64,000 nt of DNA, from assembly GCF_019931195.1 (NCBI RefSeq), contig NZ_JAIOUO010000004.1, positions 372,001 to 436,000 of the forward strand, written 5' to 3'. Below the pieces are notes generated by a model that did not search any database, was not told the origin of the DNA, and was given only the letters and a program-made list of their open reading frames with translations. A program made the position numbers and the translations under genes. Positions 15,777 through 25,059 of this stretch are shown piece by piece; the stretch's first letter is position 1; each line of letters opens with the position of its first letter. The stretch comes from Marinobacter sp. F4216 (lineage in GTDB: Bacteria > Pseudomonadota > Gammaproteobacteria > Pseudomonadales > Oleiphilaceae).

Positions 15777-16550
15777 TCAGAAGTGGAACTGAGCCAGCGC
15801 ACTGATGGAACTCTGGGTGTCGATCAGCTCATCACCCAGACCATACTTGTTGTTCCAGTACTGATACTCAATGCCCGCATAGAGCACGCCCGGCGCGCCC
15901 CAGAAATTGCTCACGTCCAGCTTGACCTGCGGCACGAACTGGAACTCGGATTCGTGGTCATCTTCGGCGGTAGACCAGTCGATGTAGCCATCCACCAAGA
16001 ACCTGGCCGGGCCTACTGCGAAGGGCGCAGCCCAGGCGACGGTCAGCTGGAGGTCATCGCTGATCTGCTCGTTATCCACGTAATAGAAGCCGGTGGTGAA
16101 GAACAGGAAGCCCGGCAGGTCCCATGCCAGACCGACGCCTGCCATGTAGTTGTCTACCTCTGTACTGCCGCCGAACTCGTACTGAGCACCCAGGAACACA
16201 TCCTTCACCGCTCCGGCACTGAGGTCGGCGCCGGTCAGCCAACTGCCGCTCAGCGTCGGCGCGAATTCGCCGTAGGTTTCGTCTTCGTCCGCAATGTCAC
16301 CCTGACCCTGAGTGCGGTCGATGAAGAAGAAGGTGCCACCCCAGTTGTGGGCGGTAGCATTTTCAAAGGTGAACACGGTCGCTTCGACTTCTTTGCCACC
16401 GTTACCGGCAGGATCGAACTCGACGCCCTGGTACTGGTCACTGTGCAGAAGACTAATACTGGACCCGCCAAAATACTTCTCGGCGTAAGCAGAAGGTGCA
16501 ACAGCAGCCGCGACGCAACCGGCAATGAGTGTCTTACGAAATGCAGTCAT
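15777..16550 (-). CDS. Tsx-like nucleoside-specific outer membrane porin
   Basis: A 257-residue outer membrane beta-barrel with a signal peptide (1-23, cleavage near SAYA-EK) and a C-terminal phenylalanine (AQFHF), as required for barrel assembly. Alternating aromatic strands and features such as FFFIDRT and YQYWNNKYG match the Tsx/nucleoside-channel family. It probably lets nucleosides or bases pass the outer membrane for the ABC transporter encoded just upstream. CAAGGAA precedes the ATG. Confidence 0.85.
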   Translation of the reverse strand: MTAFRKTLIAGCVAAAVAPSAYAEKYFGGSSISLLHSDQYQGVEFDPAGNGGKEVEATVFTFENATAHNWGGTFFFIDRTQGQGDIADEDETYGEFAPTLSGSWLTGADLSAGAVKDVFLGAQYEFGGSTEVDNYMAGVGLAWDLPGFLFFTTGFYYVDNEQISDDLQLTVAWAAPFAVGPARFLVDGYIDWSTAEDDHESEFQFVPQVKLDVSNFWGAPGVLYAGIEYQYWNNKYGLGDELIDTQSSISALAQFHF

Positions 16551-16610
16551 GGAAATTCCTTGGTAATTACTGTCTGTTGGAGTCGTTGTTGGGCTCGCAC
16601 TTTCTTATTG

Positions 16611-17531
16611 TCAGTGGCTTGGCCGGTAGGGCTGGCCAAGCGAAAGAGGGGTGTTCAACCGGGTACGCGCCGGGTCCCAGGACAACAGAACCAGCATCAG
16701 AATCGTGACCACATAAGGCAGCATCGCCAGCAGTTCGGTGGGGCTGTTCCAGCCCAGCCCCTGCAGCACCAGATGCAGGATACTGGCGGCGCCAAACAGA
16801 TAGGCGCCCAGCAGCAGGCGGCCCGGGCGCCAGGTGGCAAAGACCACCAGCGCGAGGGCGATCCAGCCCCGGCCAGCCGTCATGTTCTCGGTCCACATCG
16901 GGGTGTAAGCCAGTGACAGGTAGGCACCGGCCAGACCAGCCATACCACCGCCAAACGCCACCGCCATGTAACGCACGGCCTGCACCTTGAGTCCGTTTGC
17001 GTTAGCCGCGTCGGGATCTTCACCCACGGCCCGGAGAATCAGCCCGCCTCGTGTACGACTGATAAAGAACGCAACACCCGCACAGGCAATGAAGGACACA
17101 TAGACCAGCGGATCCTGATCAAACAGAACCCGGCCAATCACCGGAATATCACTGAGCACGGGTATGGCGACACGGGTAAACCCTTCAATGGAGTTGCCCA
17201 CAAAGCCAGAACCTACGAAGGCACTCAGGCCCGTGCCGAAAATGGTCAGGGCCAGCCCGGCGGCATACTGGTTAGCCGCCAGGGTTATCGCCATGAAGCC
17301 AAAGAAAAGTGACATGGCCACCCCGGTGGCAATGGCCGCAATCAGGCCAACCAGCAAGCTACCGGAGCTCAACGCGGCAATAAAGCCTGCCACCGCCCCC
17401 ATCAGCATCATGCCTTCCTGGCCCAAGTTCAGAATCCCCGAGCGCTCACAAATCAATTCACCCAGCGCAACCAGCAGCAGGGGGGTACCCGCGACCACGG
17501 TGGCAGCGAGGATATTGGTCAACATTTCCAT
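16611..17531 (-). CDS. ABC transporter permease 2 (nucleoside/purine, BMP type)
   Basis: A 306-residue inner-membrane permease of the BPD_transp_2 family with about eight to nine hydrophobic helices. The conserved GxxNLGQEGMM stretch (ILNLGQEGMMLMGA, about residues 34-47) is typical of NupQ/YufQ-type nucleoside permeases. GGGGAGG precedes the ATG, one base after the stop of permease 1. It pairs with permease 1 and the duplicated ATPase; the matching binding protein is the BMP gene at 28.7-29.8 kb. Confidence 0.9.
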   Translation of the reverse strand: MEMLTNILAATVVAGTPLLLVALGELICERSGILNLGQEGMMLMGAVAGFIAALSSGSLLVGLIAAIATGVAMSLFFGFMAITLAANQYAAGLALTIFGTGLSAFVGSGFVGNSIEGFTRVAIPVLSDIPVIGRVLFDQDPLVYVSFIACAGVAFFISRTRGGLILRAVGEDPDAANANGLKVQAVRYMAVAFGGGMAGLAGAYLSLAYTPMWTENMTAGRGWIALALVVFATWRPGRLLLGAYLFGAASILHLVLQGLGWNSPTELLAMLPYVVTILMLVLLSWDPARTRLNTPLSLGQPYRPSH

Positions 17532-17532
17532 C

Positions 17533-18639
17533 TCAGGCCTCCCCGGCTGCAGTAGATGGTGTCATCACTTTCGACTCACGGGCGCGGTGCCGGAATCGAA
17601 TCCGGTAATGGATCAGCGCGTCACAGGTGAGCAGATAGAACAGCAGCAGTCCCTGGAACAGGCCGGTCACCGCCTTGGGCATGTTCATGGCGATTTGCAG
17701 CATTTCGCCACCCAGGAAGGTCAGTGCCAGTAGCGCACTGGCTGCGATGATGCCGAGGGCGTGCATGCGCCCGAGGAACACGACAATGATCGCGGTATAG
17801 CCATAACCCGGAGAGACTTGCGGAACCAGCTGACCGATGGGCCCGGTTACCTCCGAGGCGCCGGCCAGACCGGCTGTGGCACCACCGACCAGGAAGGCAA
17901 GCCAGGTCAGCCGCCGGGCACTGAAGCCGGCAAAATCCGCAGCACGGTGATCCTGCCCGATGACGTTGAGCTGAAAACCAACAAAACTGCGGGCGAACAT
18001 CACCCAGACCGCCACCGCAGCCAGCAAGCCAAACGCCAGACCGATGTGCAGCCGGGTCCCGGGTATCAGAGCCGGCAGGAGCGAGGAATCACCGAACATC
18101 ACGGACTGGGGGAAGCCAAAGCCGTAAGGGTCTTTCAGCGGACCATGCACCGCATACAGCAGGAAGTTCAGGGCAATGTAGTTGAGCATGATGGTTGTCA
18201 GGATTTCATTGCAGTGCAGGTGGGTCTTGAGACCGGCGGCAATGGCCGCCCACAGGACGCCAGCCAGCACACCCGCCAGCAGAACCAGAGGCAGGACCCA
18301 GAAACCATCGGCCTCCAGGAACTGCACGGCGACCACACTGGCCCCCAGCGCTCCCATGAGGAAGTGCCCTTCCGCACCGATGTTCCAGAGCCTTGCCCGG
18401 TAACAGACGGTCAGACCGGCCGCGCACAGAAGAAGCGGTGCCATCTTGAGGCCAAGTTCCGCCAGCCCGATCACATCGCTGATGGGGGTAATGAAGAAGA
18501 AACGCAGACCTTCGACCGGGTCCCTGCCCATGGCTAGGAACAGGACGAAGCCGGTAATCACGGTCAGCACCAACGCCAGCACGGGCGAGGCCCAGCGCAT
18601 CAGTGCGGAATCAACGGGACGACGCTCAAGCTGCAACAT
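17533..18639 (-). CDS. ABC transporter permease 1 (nucleoside/purine, BMP type)
   Basis: A 368-residue inner-membrane permease, partner of permease 2. It has about nine hydrophobic helices and the family stretch LWNIGAEGHFLMGA in the middle. The ATG at 18639 is chosen because AGGAGG stands six bases ahead; an upstream ATG at 18666 has no such signal. It overlaps the ATPase gene end by 14 bases. Confidence 0.9.
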   Translation of the reverse strand: MLQLERRPVDSALMRWASPVLALVLTVITGFVLFLAMGRDPVEGLRFFFITPISDVIGLAELGLKMAPLLLCAAGLTVCYRARLWNIGAEGHFLMGALGASVVAVQFLEADGFWVLPLVLLAGVLAGVLWAAIAAGLKTHLHCNEILTTIMLNYIALNFLLYAVHGPLKDPYGFGFPQSVMFGDSSLLPALIPGTRLHIGLAFGLLAAVAVWVMFARSFVGFQLNVIGQDHRAADFAGFSARRLTWLAFLVGGATAGLAGASEVTGPIGQLVPQVSPGYGYTAIIVVFLGRMHALGIIAASALLALTFLGGEMLQIAMNMPKAVTGLFQGLLLFYLLTCDALIHYRIRFRHRARESKVMTPSTAAGEA

Positions 18640-20161
18640 GGCTGGCCTCCTCGGATCCGAACTCACCCGCCATCCATTGCCCCAGCTGCTCGATACTCAA
18701 ATCCGACGCCTCGGCAAGGGGCGATAGCCGGCCGCCACACAGGGCGCCCATGCGATTACAGAGCTGATACAGCTCGTCCAGATCCTCGGAGATCAGCAGA
18801 ATCGCCGCACCTTCATCCCGCAAGCGTATCAGCGCTTCATGAATGGCCACGGCCGAGCCGACATCCACGCCCCAGGTCGGGTGGGAGGCCACCAGCAGCT
18901 TGGGATTCTGCAGCGCTTCGCGACCAATGATGTATTTCTGGAGGTTGCCGCCGGACAGGCTGCCGGCGGTGCTGGTTTCGCCATTGCAGCGGACATCAAA
19001 ACGATCGATGACGTTGCGGCAGAATTCCCGGACCCGACCGAACCGGATCATGCCTTTCTGGACAAGGCCCTGTCCGGACGCCGTCAGCAAGGCGTTATCC
19101 GCCAGCGTCATGCCCGGTACCGCGCCACGACCGAGGCGCTCTTCCGGCACAATAGCAACACCACTGCCCCGGCGCTGATCCGGGGTCAGCGTTTCAATGC
19201 GCCGGCCATCAAACTCCAGGCTGCCGGCATCCACCCGCACCTCGCCGGACAGCGCTTTGAGCAACTCGTCCTGTCCATTTCCTGCCACGCCGGCAATACC
19301 GACGATCTCACCCCGGCGTAAATTGAAGCTCACCTTGTTCAGACTGGTGCCAAAAGGGTCATCGCATCGCCAGCTCAGGTTTTTCGCCTCCAGCAGCAGC
19401 TCGCCCGGCTGTGCGCTGGTGACCCGGGTCGAAATGGGGGTGTCCTCCCCCACCATCAAGCGGGCTATGTCGGTGGCTGAGATTTCGGCCGGACGGCAGT
19501 CGCCACTGACCCGCCCGTGCCTCAGAACCGTGGCGTTGTCACACAGGGCCCGAACTTCTTCGAGCTTGTGGCTGATGAACAGGATGCTGCAGCCCTCGGC
19601 AGACAACTTCCTCAGCGTGGCAAAGAGCGTGGTCACTTCCTGCGGCGTCAGAACGGACGTGGGCTCATCCAGGATCAGGAGCGTACTTTCCTGGATCAGG
19701 CAGCGAACAATCTCAACCCGCTGACGCTCCCCGACCGACAGGGTGCTCACGTAACGCCGGGGGTCCAGTGCCATGCCGTAGTGTGCGGAGACCTCACGGA
19801 TTCGCTCTTCCAGTTTCGCCCGGTCCCGTGCTTCGTATGCGGGTAACCCAAGGGCTATGTTTTCCGCCACCGTCAGGGTTTCAAACAGGGAGAAGTGCTG
19901 GAACACCATGCCGATGCCCATGCCCCGGGCTTCCGCCGGGTTGGCAACCTGCACCGGCTTGCCGTTCCAGAACATTTGCCCTTCGTCCGGCTGGACAAGG
20001 CCGTAGATGACTTTCATCAGCGTACTCTTGCCGGCACCGTTCTCGCCCAGCAAGGCATGTATCTCACCCGCTTCCACAATCAGGTCTATACCATCGTTCG
20101 CCCGGCAGCCCGGATACTCCTTGACGATGTTTTCCAGTTTCAGGCGCTGTGTCGCGCTCAT
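18626..20161 (-). CDS. ABC transporter ATPase, duplicated (nucleoside/purine, BMP type)
   Basis: A 511-residue ATPase with two ABC modules (about 8-240 and 265-500). The first has Walker A GENGAGKST and signature LSVGERQR. The second has the degenerate Walker A GVAGNGQDE and signature LSGGNLQK typical of importers with fused ATPases (sugar and nucleoside type). Start ATG at 20161 is preceded by GGGG; the longer frame to 20218 crosses the promoter region. It is the first gene of the minus-strand purine series and lies behind a strong sigma-54 match. Confidence 0.9.
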   Translation of the reverse strand: MSATQRLKLENIVKEYPGCRANDGIDLIVEAGEIHALLGENGAGKSTLMKVIYGLVQPDEGQMFWNGKPVQVANPAEARGMGIGMVFQHFSLFETLTVAENIALGLPAYEARDRAKLEERIREVSAHYGMALDPRRYVSTLSVGERQRVEIVRCLIQESTLLILDEPTSVLTPQEVTTLFATLRKLSAEGCSILFISHKLEEVRALCDNATVLRHGRVSGDCRPAEISATDIARLMVGEDTPISTRVTSAQPGELLLEAKNLSWRCDDPFGTSLNKVSFNLRRGEIVGIAGVAGNGQDELLKALSGEVRVDAGSLEFDGRRIETLTPDQRRGSGVAIVPEERLGRGAVPGMTLADNALLTASGQGLVQKGMIRFGRVREFCRNVIDRFDVRCNGETSTAGSLSGGNLQKYIIGREALQNPKLLVASHPTWGVDVGSAVAIHEALIRLRDEGAAILLISEDLDELYQLCNRMGALCGGRLSPLAEASDLSIEQLGQWMAGEFGSEEASHVAA

Positions 20162-20204
20162 AAAGAACCCCGCGGTATTCCTGCTTCTCTTTTGGCCCAA
20201 AAGA

Positions 20205-20299
20205 AACTGACCAATCAATCAATATTTAGTCAGTCAGCAATAAACTTGCCAATTAAGCGACGGCATTATAAATGATGGGACTGAACCGATTGGTCAGTT
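20205..20299. promoter_or_regulatory. 12-base inverted repeat pair in the divergent purine promoter
   Basis: AACTGACCAATC at 20205-20216 and its exact reverse complement GATTGGTCAGTT at 20288-20299 stand symmetrically in the 224-base region between the transporter and xdhA. The right copy covers the -24 box of the xdhA sigma-54 promoter; the left copy lies in the transporter leader. The TGACCA core resembles RutR-type half-sites, so these may be operators for the TetR-family regulator at 15.0-15.7 kb. Confidence 0.55.
20236..20253 (-). promoter_or_regulatory. sigma-54 promoter for the ABC transporter operon
   Basis: On the minus strand: TTGGCAAGTTTATTGCTG. GG and GC are ten bases apart as sigma-54 requires, with only one mismatch to TTGGCACG-N4-TTGCT. 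It lies about 75 bases upstream of the ATPase start. Confidence 0.75.
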
Positions 20300-20307
20300 T
20301 TTTGCAA
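20290..20307 (+). promoter_or_regulatory. sigma-54 promoter for xdhA operon
   Basis: TTGGTCAGTTTTTTGCAA: correct GG-N10-GC spacing and a perfect TTGCA -12 element; the -24 box is less perfect. It lies about 80 bases upstream of xdhA and is divergent from the transporter promoter. Confidence 0.65.
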
Positions 20308-20385
20308 CTAAACTTTAAGAGACAGGGACAGCCCGACGGATAGTCCAGACACGGCCCCTGAAACAGTGTGATGCCGGAGAGAACC

Positions 20386-21852
20386 GTGATTGAATTCCTT
20401 CTGAACGGTCGAATGGAAAAAGTTGACCAAGCCGACCCAAACTTGAGCGTTCTTGAGTGGCTGCGCACCAAAATGCGGCTCACGGGCACGAAGGAAGGCT
20501 GTGCCTCCGGTGATTGCGGCGCATGCACTGTCATTACCGGAACTCCTGACCAAGCCGGCAAGATTCACTATCAGGCGATTAACAGCTGCATCACGTTACT
20601 GGGCAGCCTGCACGGCAAAGAACTGATCACGGTGGAAGCCTTTCAGCAGGAGCCCGGCCATCCGGCTCAGACCTGCATGATGGAAAAACACGGGGCCCAG
20701 TGCGGTTTCTGTACACCGGGCATCATCATGTCTCTGATCGCGTTACACGCGAACCACCAGTCAGCCACACCGGACGACCACAAACTGCTGGAAGCCTTGT
20801 CGGGCAATCTTTGCCGCTGCACTGGCTACCGTCCCATCGTGGATGCCGGACGCGATGCCATGGTTCAGGCGTGGAGCCCGGACGCTTCGCATCCCGCGGC
20901 AGGCCTGAAAGGCGATCGCTCAGCCGATGCCTTGGCCAGTATCCACACCGGCGGCATTACCCTGAAGGCGGCGAACGACGGCCCCCGCTTCGATGCACCC
21001 GCCAGCCTGGCCGAACTCCGTGAGCTACGTTCCCGATTCCCTGAATCCCGCCTTGTGGCGGGCAGTACCGATCTGGCTCTGGAAATCACCCAGCAACTTC
21101 AAACCCTCGATCACCTCATCAGCGTAGAACGGGTGCACGAACTCAACGGCTGCACCCGGGACAACGACGAACTGGTGATCGGCGCCGCCACACCCTACGA
21201 GGCATTCCGCAAGCCCTTGTCGGAGCTCTGGCCCGCCTTCGATCCGATGCTGGAGCGCCTGGGCTCGTTACAGATCCGGAACCGGGGCACCCTGGGCGGA
21301 AACATTGCCAATGCATCCCCCATCGGAGACATGTCCCCGCCCTTGATCGCCCTGGCCGCCACACTGGTTCTGGACGGCCCGGACGGAGCACGGAAACTGC
21401 CGGTGGAAGCCTTCTTCCATGACTACAAGCAAACCGATCTCAAGCCCGGGGAGTTCATCCACTCGATACGAATTCCGGTGCCGAAGCCCGGCGAAAAACT
21501 CTTCATTTACAAAGTATCCAAACGCCTGGATGACGACATTTCTGCGGTACTCGGCGCCTTCAAGATCAACTTGGAAGCCGGCATCGTCAGCGACTGCCGG
21601 CTGGCGTTCGGCGGCATGGCCGCAACCCCCGCACGGGCACGGGAGGCCGAAGCGGCACTCCGTGGTGCCCGCTGGGACGAGGCCAGCGTAAAAGCCGCTG
21701 CCGAGGCACTTGGCCGTGATTTCAACCCTCTGAGCGATGTCCGCGCGTCCGCAGCTTATCGTTTGCAGGTCGCGGGCAACCTGCTTCAACGCGCGCTGCT
21801 GGCTTCGGACCCCCTTGTCCGCGATGCTCTGACGGTGACCGACTATGCGTAG
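20386..21852 (+). CDS. xdhA: xanthine dehydrogenase small subunit (2Fe-2S and FAD)
   Basis: A 488-residue subunit that passes electrons from the molybdenum site to NAD. The first 2Fe-2S cluster has C39, C44, C47, C68; the second has C106, C109, C143, C145 (CGFC, CRC). The FAD domain begins near residue 185 (AGSTDLALEI), and a C-terminal CO dehydrogenase-flavoprotein-like domain follows. GTG at 20386 (V-I-E-F-L) is preferred, with GGAGAGA ahead, and matches the usual protein start; GTG 20368 and ATG 20371 are alternatives. Its end overlaps xdhB. Confidence 0.94.
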   Translation: MIEFLLNGRMEKVDQADPNLSVLEWLRTKMRLTGTKEGCASGDCGACTVITGTPDQAGKIHYQAINSCITLLGSLHGKELITVEAFQQEPGHPAQTCMMEKHGAQCGFCTPGIIMSLIALHANHQSATPDDHKLLEALSGNLCRCTGYRPIVDAGRDAMVQAWSPDASHPAAGLKGDRSADALASIHTGGITLKAANDGPRFDAPASLAELRELRSRFPESRLVAGSTDLALEITQQLQTLDHLISVERVHELNGCTRDNDELVIGAATPYEAFRKPLSELWPAFDPMLERLGSLQIRNRGTLGGNIANASPIGDMSPPLIALAATLVLDGPDGARKLPVEAFFHDYKQTDLKPGEFIHSIRIPVPKPGEKLFIYKVSKRLDDDISAVLGAFKINLEAGIVSDCRLAFGGMAATPARAREAEAALRGARWDEASVKAAAEALGRDFNPLSDVRASAAYRLQVAGNLLQRALLASDPLVRDALTVTDYA

Positions 21853-24199
21853 ACTACCCCTCAATACCCCGACACCGCGTCACAGCGCCAAAGGGCTTGC
21901 AGGCCAGGGCGCCAGGCACGACAGTGCGTGGAAACACGTGAGCGGACAGGCCCGTTACATCGACGACCTGCCCGAACCACAGGGATTGCTGCACGCAGCG
22001 GTTGGCCACAGTGAACAAGCCCACGCCAGGATTGTGTCCATAGATCTGGAGGCGGTTCGCCAGTATCCGGGCGTGGTTGCGGTCATCACCGCCGGCGATG
22101 TCCCCGGCCACCTGGATATCGGCCCGGTGTTTCCCGGCGATCCGGTACTGGCCGACGACCTTGTGGAACACATTGGCCAGCCGATTTTCGCGGTCGCCGC
22201 CACCTCCCATGACGCAGCGCGCAAGGCCGCTCGCCTGGCGAAGGTCGAATATGAACCGCTGGCAGCAGCGGTGACGGTCGAGCAGGCTCTGGACGCACAA
22301 CTGTTTGTGCGGCCCGCCCAGACCCAGTGCCGGGGCAATCCGGATACCGCCCTTGCCGGTGCGCCGAACCGGCTTCAGGGCCATCAGCGTGTCGGCGGCC
22401 AAGAGCACATGTACCTTGAAGGTCAGGCGTGCCTGGTGGAACCCACCGAGGACCGGGGGGTGTTCGTGCACACCTCCAGCCAGCATCCCTCCGAGGTGCA
22501 GAAACTGGTGGCTGAAGTGCTGGGCCTGCCGATTCACGAGGTCCAGGCCGAAGTCCGGAGAATGGGTGGCGGTTTCGGCGGTAAGGAAACCCAGGCCGCC
22601 GCGCTTGCCTGTGTCGCGTCGCTTTTGGCCAGGGCCACCAACCGACCGGTGAAGTACCGGCTGTCCCGTGGGGATGACATGATCCAGACCGGGAAACGCC
22701 ACGACTTCCTGAACACCTACGACATCGGCTTCGATAACGACGGCACCATCAGGGGTGCCGATATTATGGTCGCAGCCCGCTGTGGGTATTCGCCCGACCT
22801 GTCTGACGCCATCGTCGACCGCGCCATGTTCCATGCCGATAACGCCTATTTCCTGGATCAGGCGCGTGTCACCGGCCACCGCTGCAAGACCCACACGGTC
22901 TCCAACACTGCCTTCCGCGGTTTTGGCGGACCTCAGGGCATGATGATCATCGAGCAGGCCATGGACGATATTGCCCGCCATCTTGGCCAGGACCCGCTCG
23001 ATATCCGAAAACGTAACCTGTACCGCCCCGGCCGGGCTACCACCCATTATGGCCAGACCATCGAGCAGCATGTTCTGCCCCAGCTTCTGGAGCGACTGGA
23101 AGCCAGTTCCGATTACCGCCAGCGGCGGTCCGACATCGAGGACTTCAACCGCACAAGCCCGGTGCTCAAGCGTGGCCTGGCGCTGACCCCGGTCAAGTTC
23201 GGCATTTCCTTTACCGCCAAGCACCTGAACCAGGCCGGCGCGCTGGTGCACGTCTACACCGACGGCAGCATTCACGTGAACCACGGTGGCACGGAGATGG
23301 GCCAGGGACTCTACATCAAGGTGGCCCAGGTGGTGGCTTCTGCCTTCCAGGTGGATATCGATCGAGTCAAAGTCTCCGCCACACGCACCGACAAGATCCC
23401 CAACACATCCCCGACGGCCGCGTCCTCCGGCTCCGACCTGAATGGCATGGCGGCCCTGAATGCCTGCGAGAAGATTCTCGATGGTCTGATCCGGTTTGCC
23501 AGCGATCACTGGTCAGTCGCACCCGACGACGTGGTATTCGGGGAAAACCGGGTACGGGTGGGGAAGCTTTCGGTCCCTTGGGCGGAGTTTGTCCAGACCG
23601 CCTACATGAACCGGATCCCTCTCTCGTCCTCTGGCTTCTACGCGACGCCAAAGATTCACTACGACCCCAGCACCGGCACCGGTCGCCCGTTCCTGTATTA
23701 CTCCCACGCGGCGGCCTGTTCGGAAGTGGTGTTGGATACCCTGACCGGCGAGTACCGGGCCATCCGGACCGACATCCTGTTCGACGCCGGCCGCTCCCTG
23801 AACCCAGATATTGACCTGGGCCAGATCGAAGGCGGCTTCGTCCAGGGCATGGGCTGGCTGACCACCGAGGAGCTGGTCTACAGCGACGAAGGCCGTCTGC
23901 TCACCACCGGCCCGGCCACCTACAAGATTCCGGCGGCGTCCGACTGCCCGCCCGATCTGCGAGTCACTTTGCTGGAGAACAGCCCCAACCACGAGGCCAC
24001 CGTGTTCCACTCCAAGGCCGTCGGCGAACCCCCACTGATGCTGGCCATCTCGGTCTGGAGCGCCCTTCGCGATGCGGTGTCCAGTCTCACGGACTACCGT
24101 TTCAGCCCGCCTCTGGACGCCCCGGCAACGCCCGAGCGTGTCCTGGCTGCCGTCAACGCGAGCAAAGCCTGGCTGACCGACCGGAAGGAGAGTGCGTAA
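21845..24199 (+). CDS. xdhB: xanthine dehydrogenase molybdopterin-binding subunit
   Basis: A 784-residue large subunit that oxidises hypoxanthine to xanthine and xanthine to urate at a molybdenum centre. The a/b hammerhead domain is at about 25-135. Molybdopterin-binding stretches GQEHMYLEGQ, MGGGFGGKE, FRGFGGPQG and TEMGQGLYIK are present, with the probable catalytic glutamate in VGEPPLML near the end. Start ATG overlaps the xdhA stop by eight bases and the stop overlaps the xdhC start. Confidence 0.95.
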   Translation: MRRLPLNTPTPRHSAKGLAGQGARHDSAWKHVSGQARYIDDLPEPQGLLHAAVGHSEQAHARIVSIDLEAVRQYPGVVAVITAGDVPGHLDIGPVFPGDPVLADDLVEHIGQPIFAVAATSHDAARKAARLAKVEYEPLAAAVTVEQALDAQLFVRPAQTQCRGNPDTALAGAPNRLQGHQRVGGQEHMYLEGQACLVEPTEDRGVFVHTSSQHPSEVQKLVAEVLGLPIHEVQAEVRRMGGGFGGKETQAAALACVASLLARATNRPVKYRLSRGDDMIQTGKRHDFLNTYDIGFDNDGTIRGADIMVAARCGYSPDLSDAIVDRAMFHADNAYFLDQARVTGHRCKTHTVSNTAFRGFGGPQGMMIIEQAMDDIARHLGQDPLDIRKRNLYRPGRATTHYGQTIEQHVLPQLLERLEASSDYRQRRSDIEDFNRTSPVLKRGLALTPVKFGISFTAKHLNQAGALVHVYTDGSIHVNHGGTEMGQGLYIKVAQVVASAFQVDIDRVKVSATRTDKIPNTSPTAASSGSDLNGMAALNACEKILDGLIRFASDHWSVAPDDVVFGENRVRVGKLSVPWAEFVQTAYMNRIPLSSSGFYATPKIHYDPSTGTGRPFLYYSHAAACSEVVLDTLTGEYRAIRTDILFDAGRSLNPDIDLGQIEGGFVQGMGWLTTEELVYSDEGRLLTTGPATYKIPAASDCPPDLRVTLLENSPNHEATVFHSKAVGEPPLMLAISVWSALRDAVSSLTDYRFSPPLDAPATPERVLAAVNASKAWLTDRKESA

Positions 24200-25059
24200 T
24201 GGAACGTCGTCTGAACTGGTACCAGGCCGTGGCGCAGTGCGAAGCCCGGGGTGAGCCCTATGTGCTGGTTACCGTGCTTGGCGTCACCGGCTCGGTCCCC
24301 CGGGAGCCGGCCAGCAAGATGGTGGTGACCGGCGAACACTGTTACGACACCATCGGCGGCGGTCACCTAGAGTATCGAATTTGCGCTCAGGCCCGGGAAC
24401 GCCTCGCCCGCCGGGATTACACCAGTGAACTGGCTCATTTTCCCCTCGGCGCCCGCCTTGGCCAGTGCTGCGGCGGCAGTGTATCGGTCCTGCTGGAAGC
24501 CCAGCCCGGCTGCGAACAGGAACTGGTGATCTTCGGCGCCGGCCATGTGGCCCGGGCCCTGGTATCCATACTCGGGGAGCTCCCCTGGCGGGTAACCTGG
24601 GTGGATGAGCGGGCGAACCAGTTCCCGGCACAAATTCCCGACAATATTCACATTCACCACACCGATGATCCGGTGGGTGACGCGCCCGCACTCTGCAGCG
24701 GCAAACAGGCGCTGATCCTGACCCACAAGCACCAGCTGGATTTCGATCTCTGCCGCGCCCTTCTCACCGCCGGAAACTGCGCGGGCATTGGGCTGATCGG
24801 CTCCGACACCAAGGCCGACCGTTTCCGCCAGCGGCTCGATCACCGCGGTTTCAGCCCCGAACAGATCCGTACCGTCCGCTGCCCCGTGGGCCGCACCGAC
24901 ATTCCGGGCAAGCGCCCCATGGAAGTAGCCGTGTCCATTTGCGCGGAGCTGCTGACACTTGGTGCAAATCCGGGTCAGCCGTCCTCGCGGCGTGGGCTGC
25001 CGTGGAAGGAACTGCGTGGCCTGATTCAGAACGACGATGCCGGAGAACTGCAGGAATGA
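24199..25059 (+). CDS. xdhC: xanthine dehydrogenase accessory protein XdhC
   Basis: A 286-residue molybdenum-cofactor chaperone that binds and delivers sulfurated cofactor to XdhB. The N-terminal XdhC domain carries GSVPREPASKMVV and the conserved GGGHLE motif. The C-terminal half is a Rossmann fold starting IFGAGHVARAL at about residue 110. It overlaps xdhB by one base (TAATG) and uraD by four (ATGA). Confidence 0.93.
   Translation: MERRLNWYQAVAQCEARGEPYVLVTVLGVTGSVPREPASKMVVTGEHCYDTIGGGHLEYRICAQARERLARRDYTSELAHFPLGARLGQCCGGSVSVLLEAQPGCEQELVIFGAGHVARALVSILGELPWRVTWVDERANQFPAQIPDNIHIHHTDDPVGDAPALCSGKQALILTHKHQLDFDLCRALLTAGNCAGIGLIGSDTKADRFRQRLDHRGFSPEQIRTVRCPVGRTDIPGKRPMEVAVSICAELLTLGANPGQPSSRRGLPWKELRGLIQNDDAGELQE

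Noticed and set aside
20461..20481. NtrC-like enhancer inside xdhA (GCACCAAAATGCGGC)
   Set aside because: Only the left half fits; the right half deviates too much to claim.
21854..23509. 551-codon open frame on the minus strand across xdhB
   Set aside because: Antisense shadow of xdhB; glycine/histidine-rich product without any recognisable domain.
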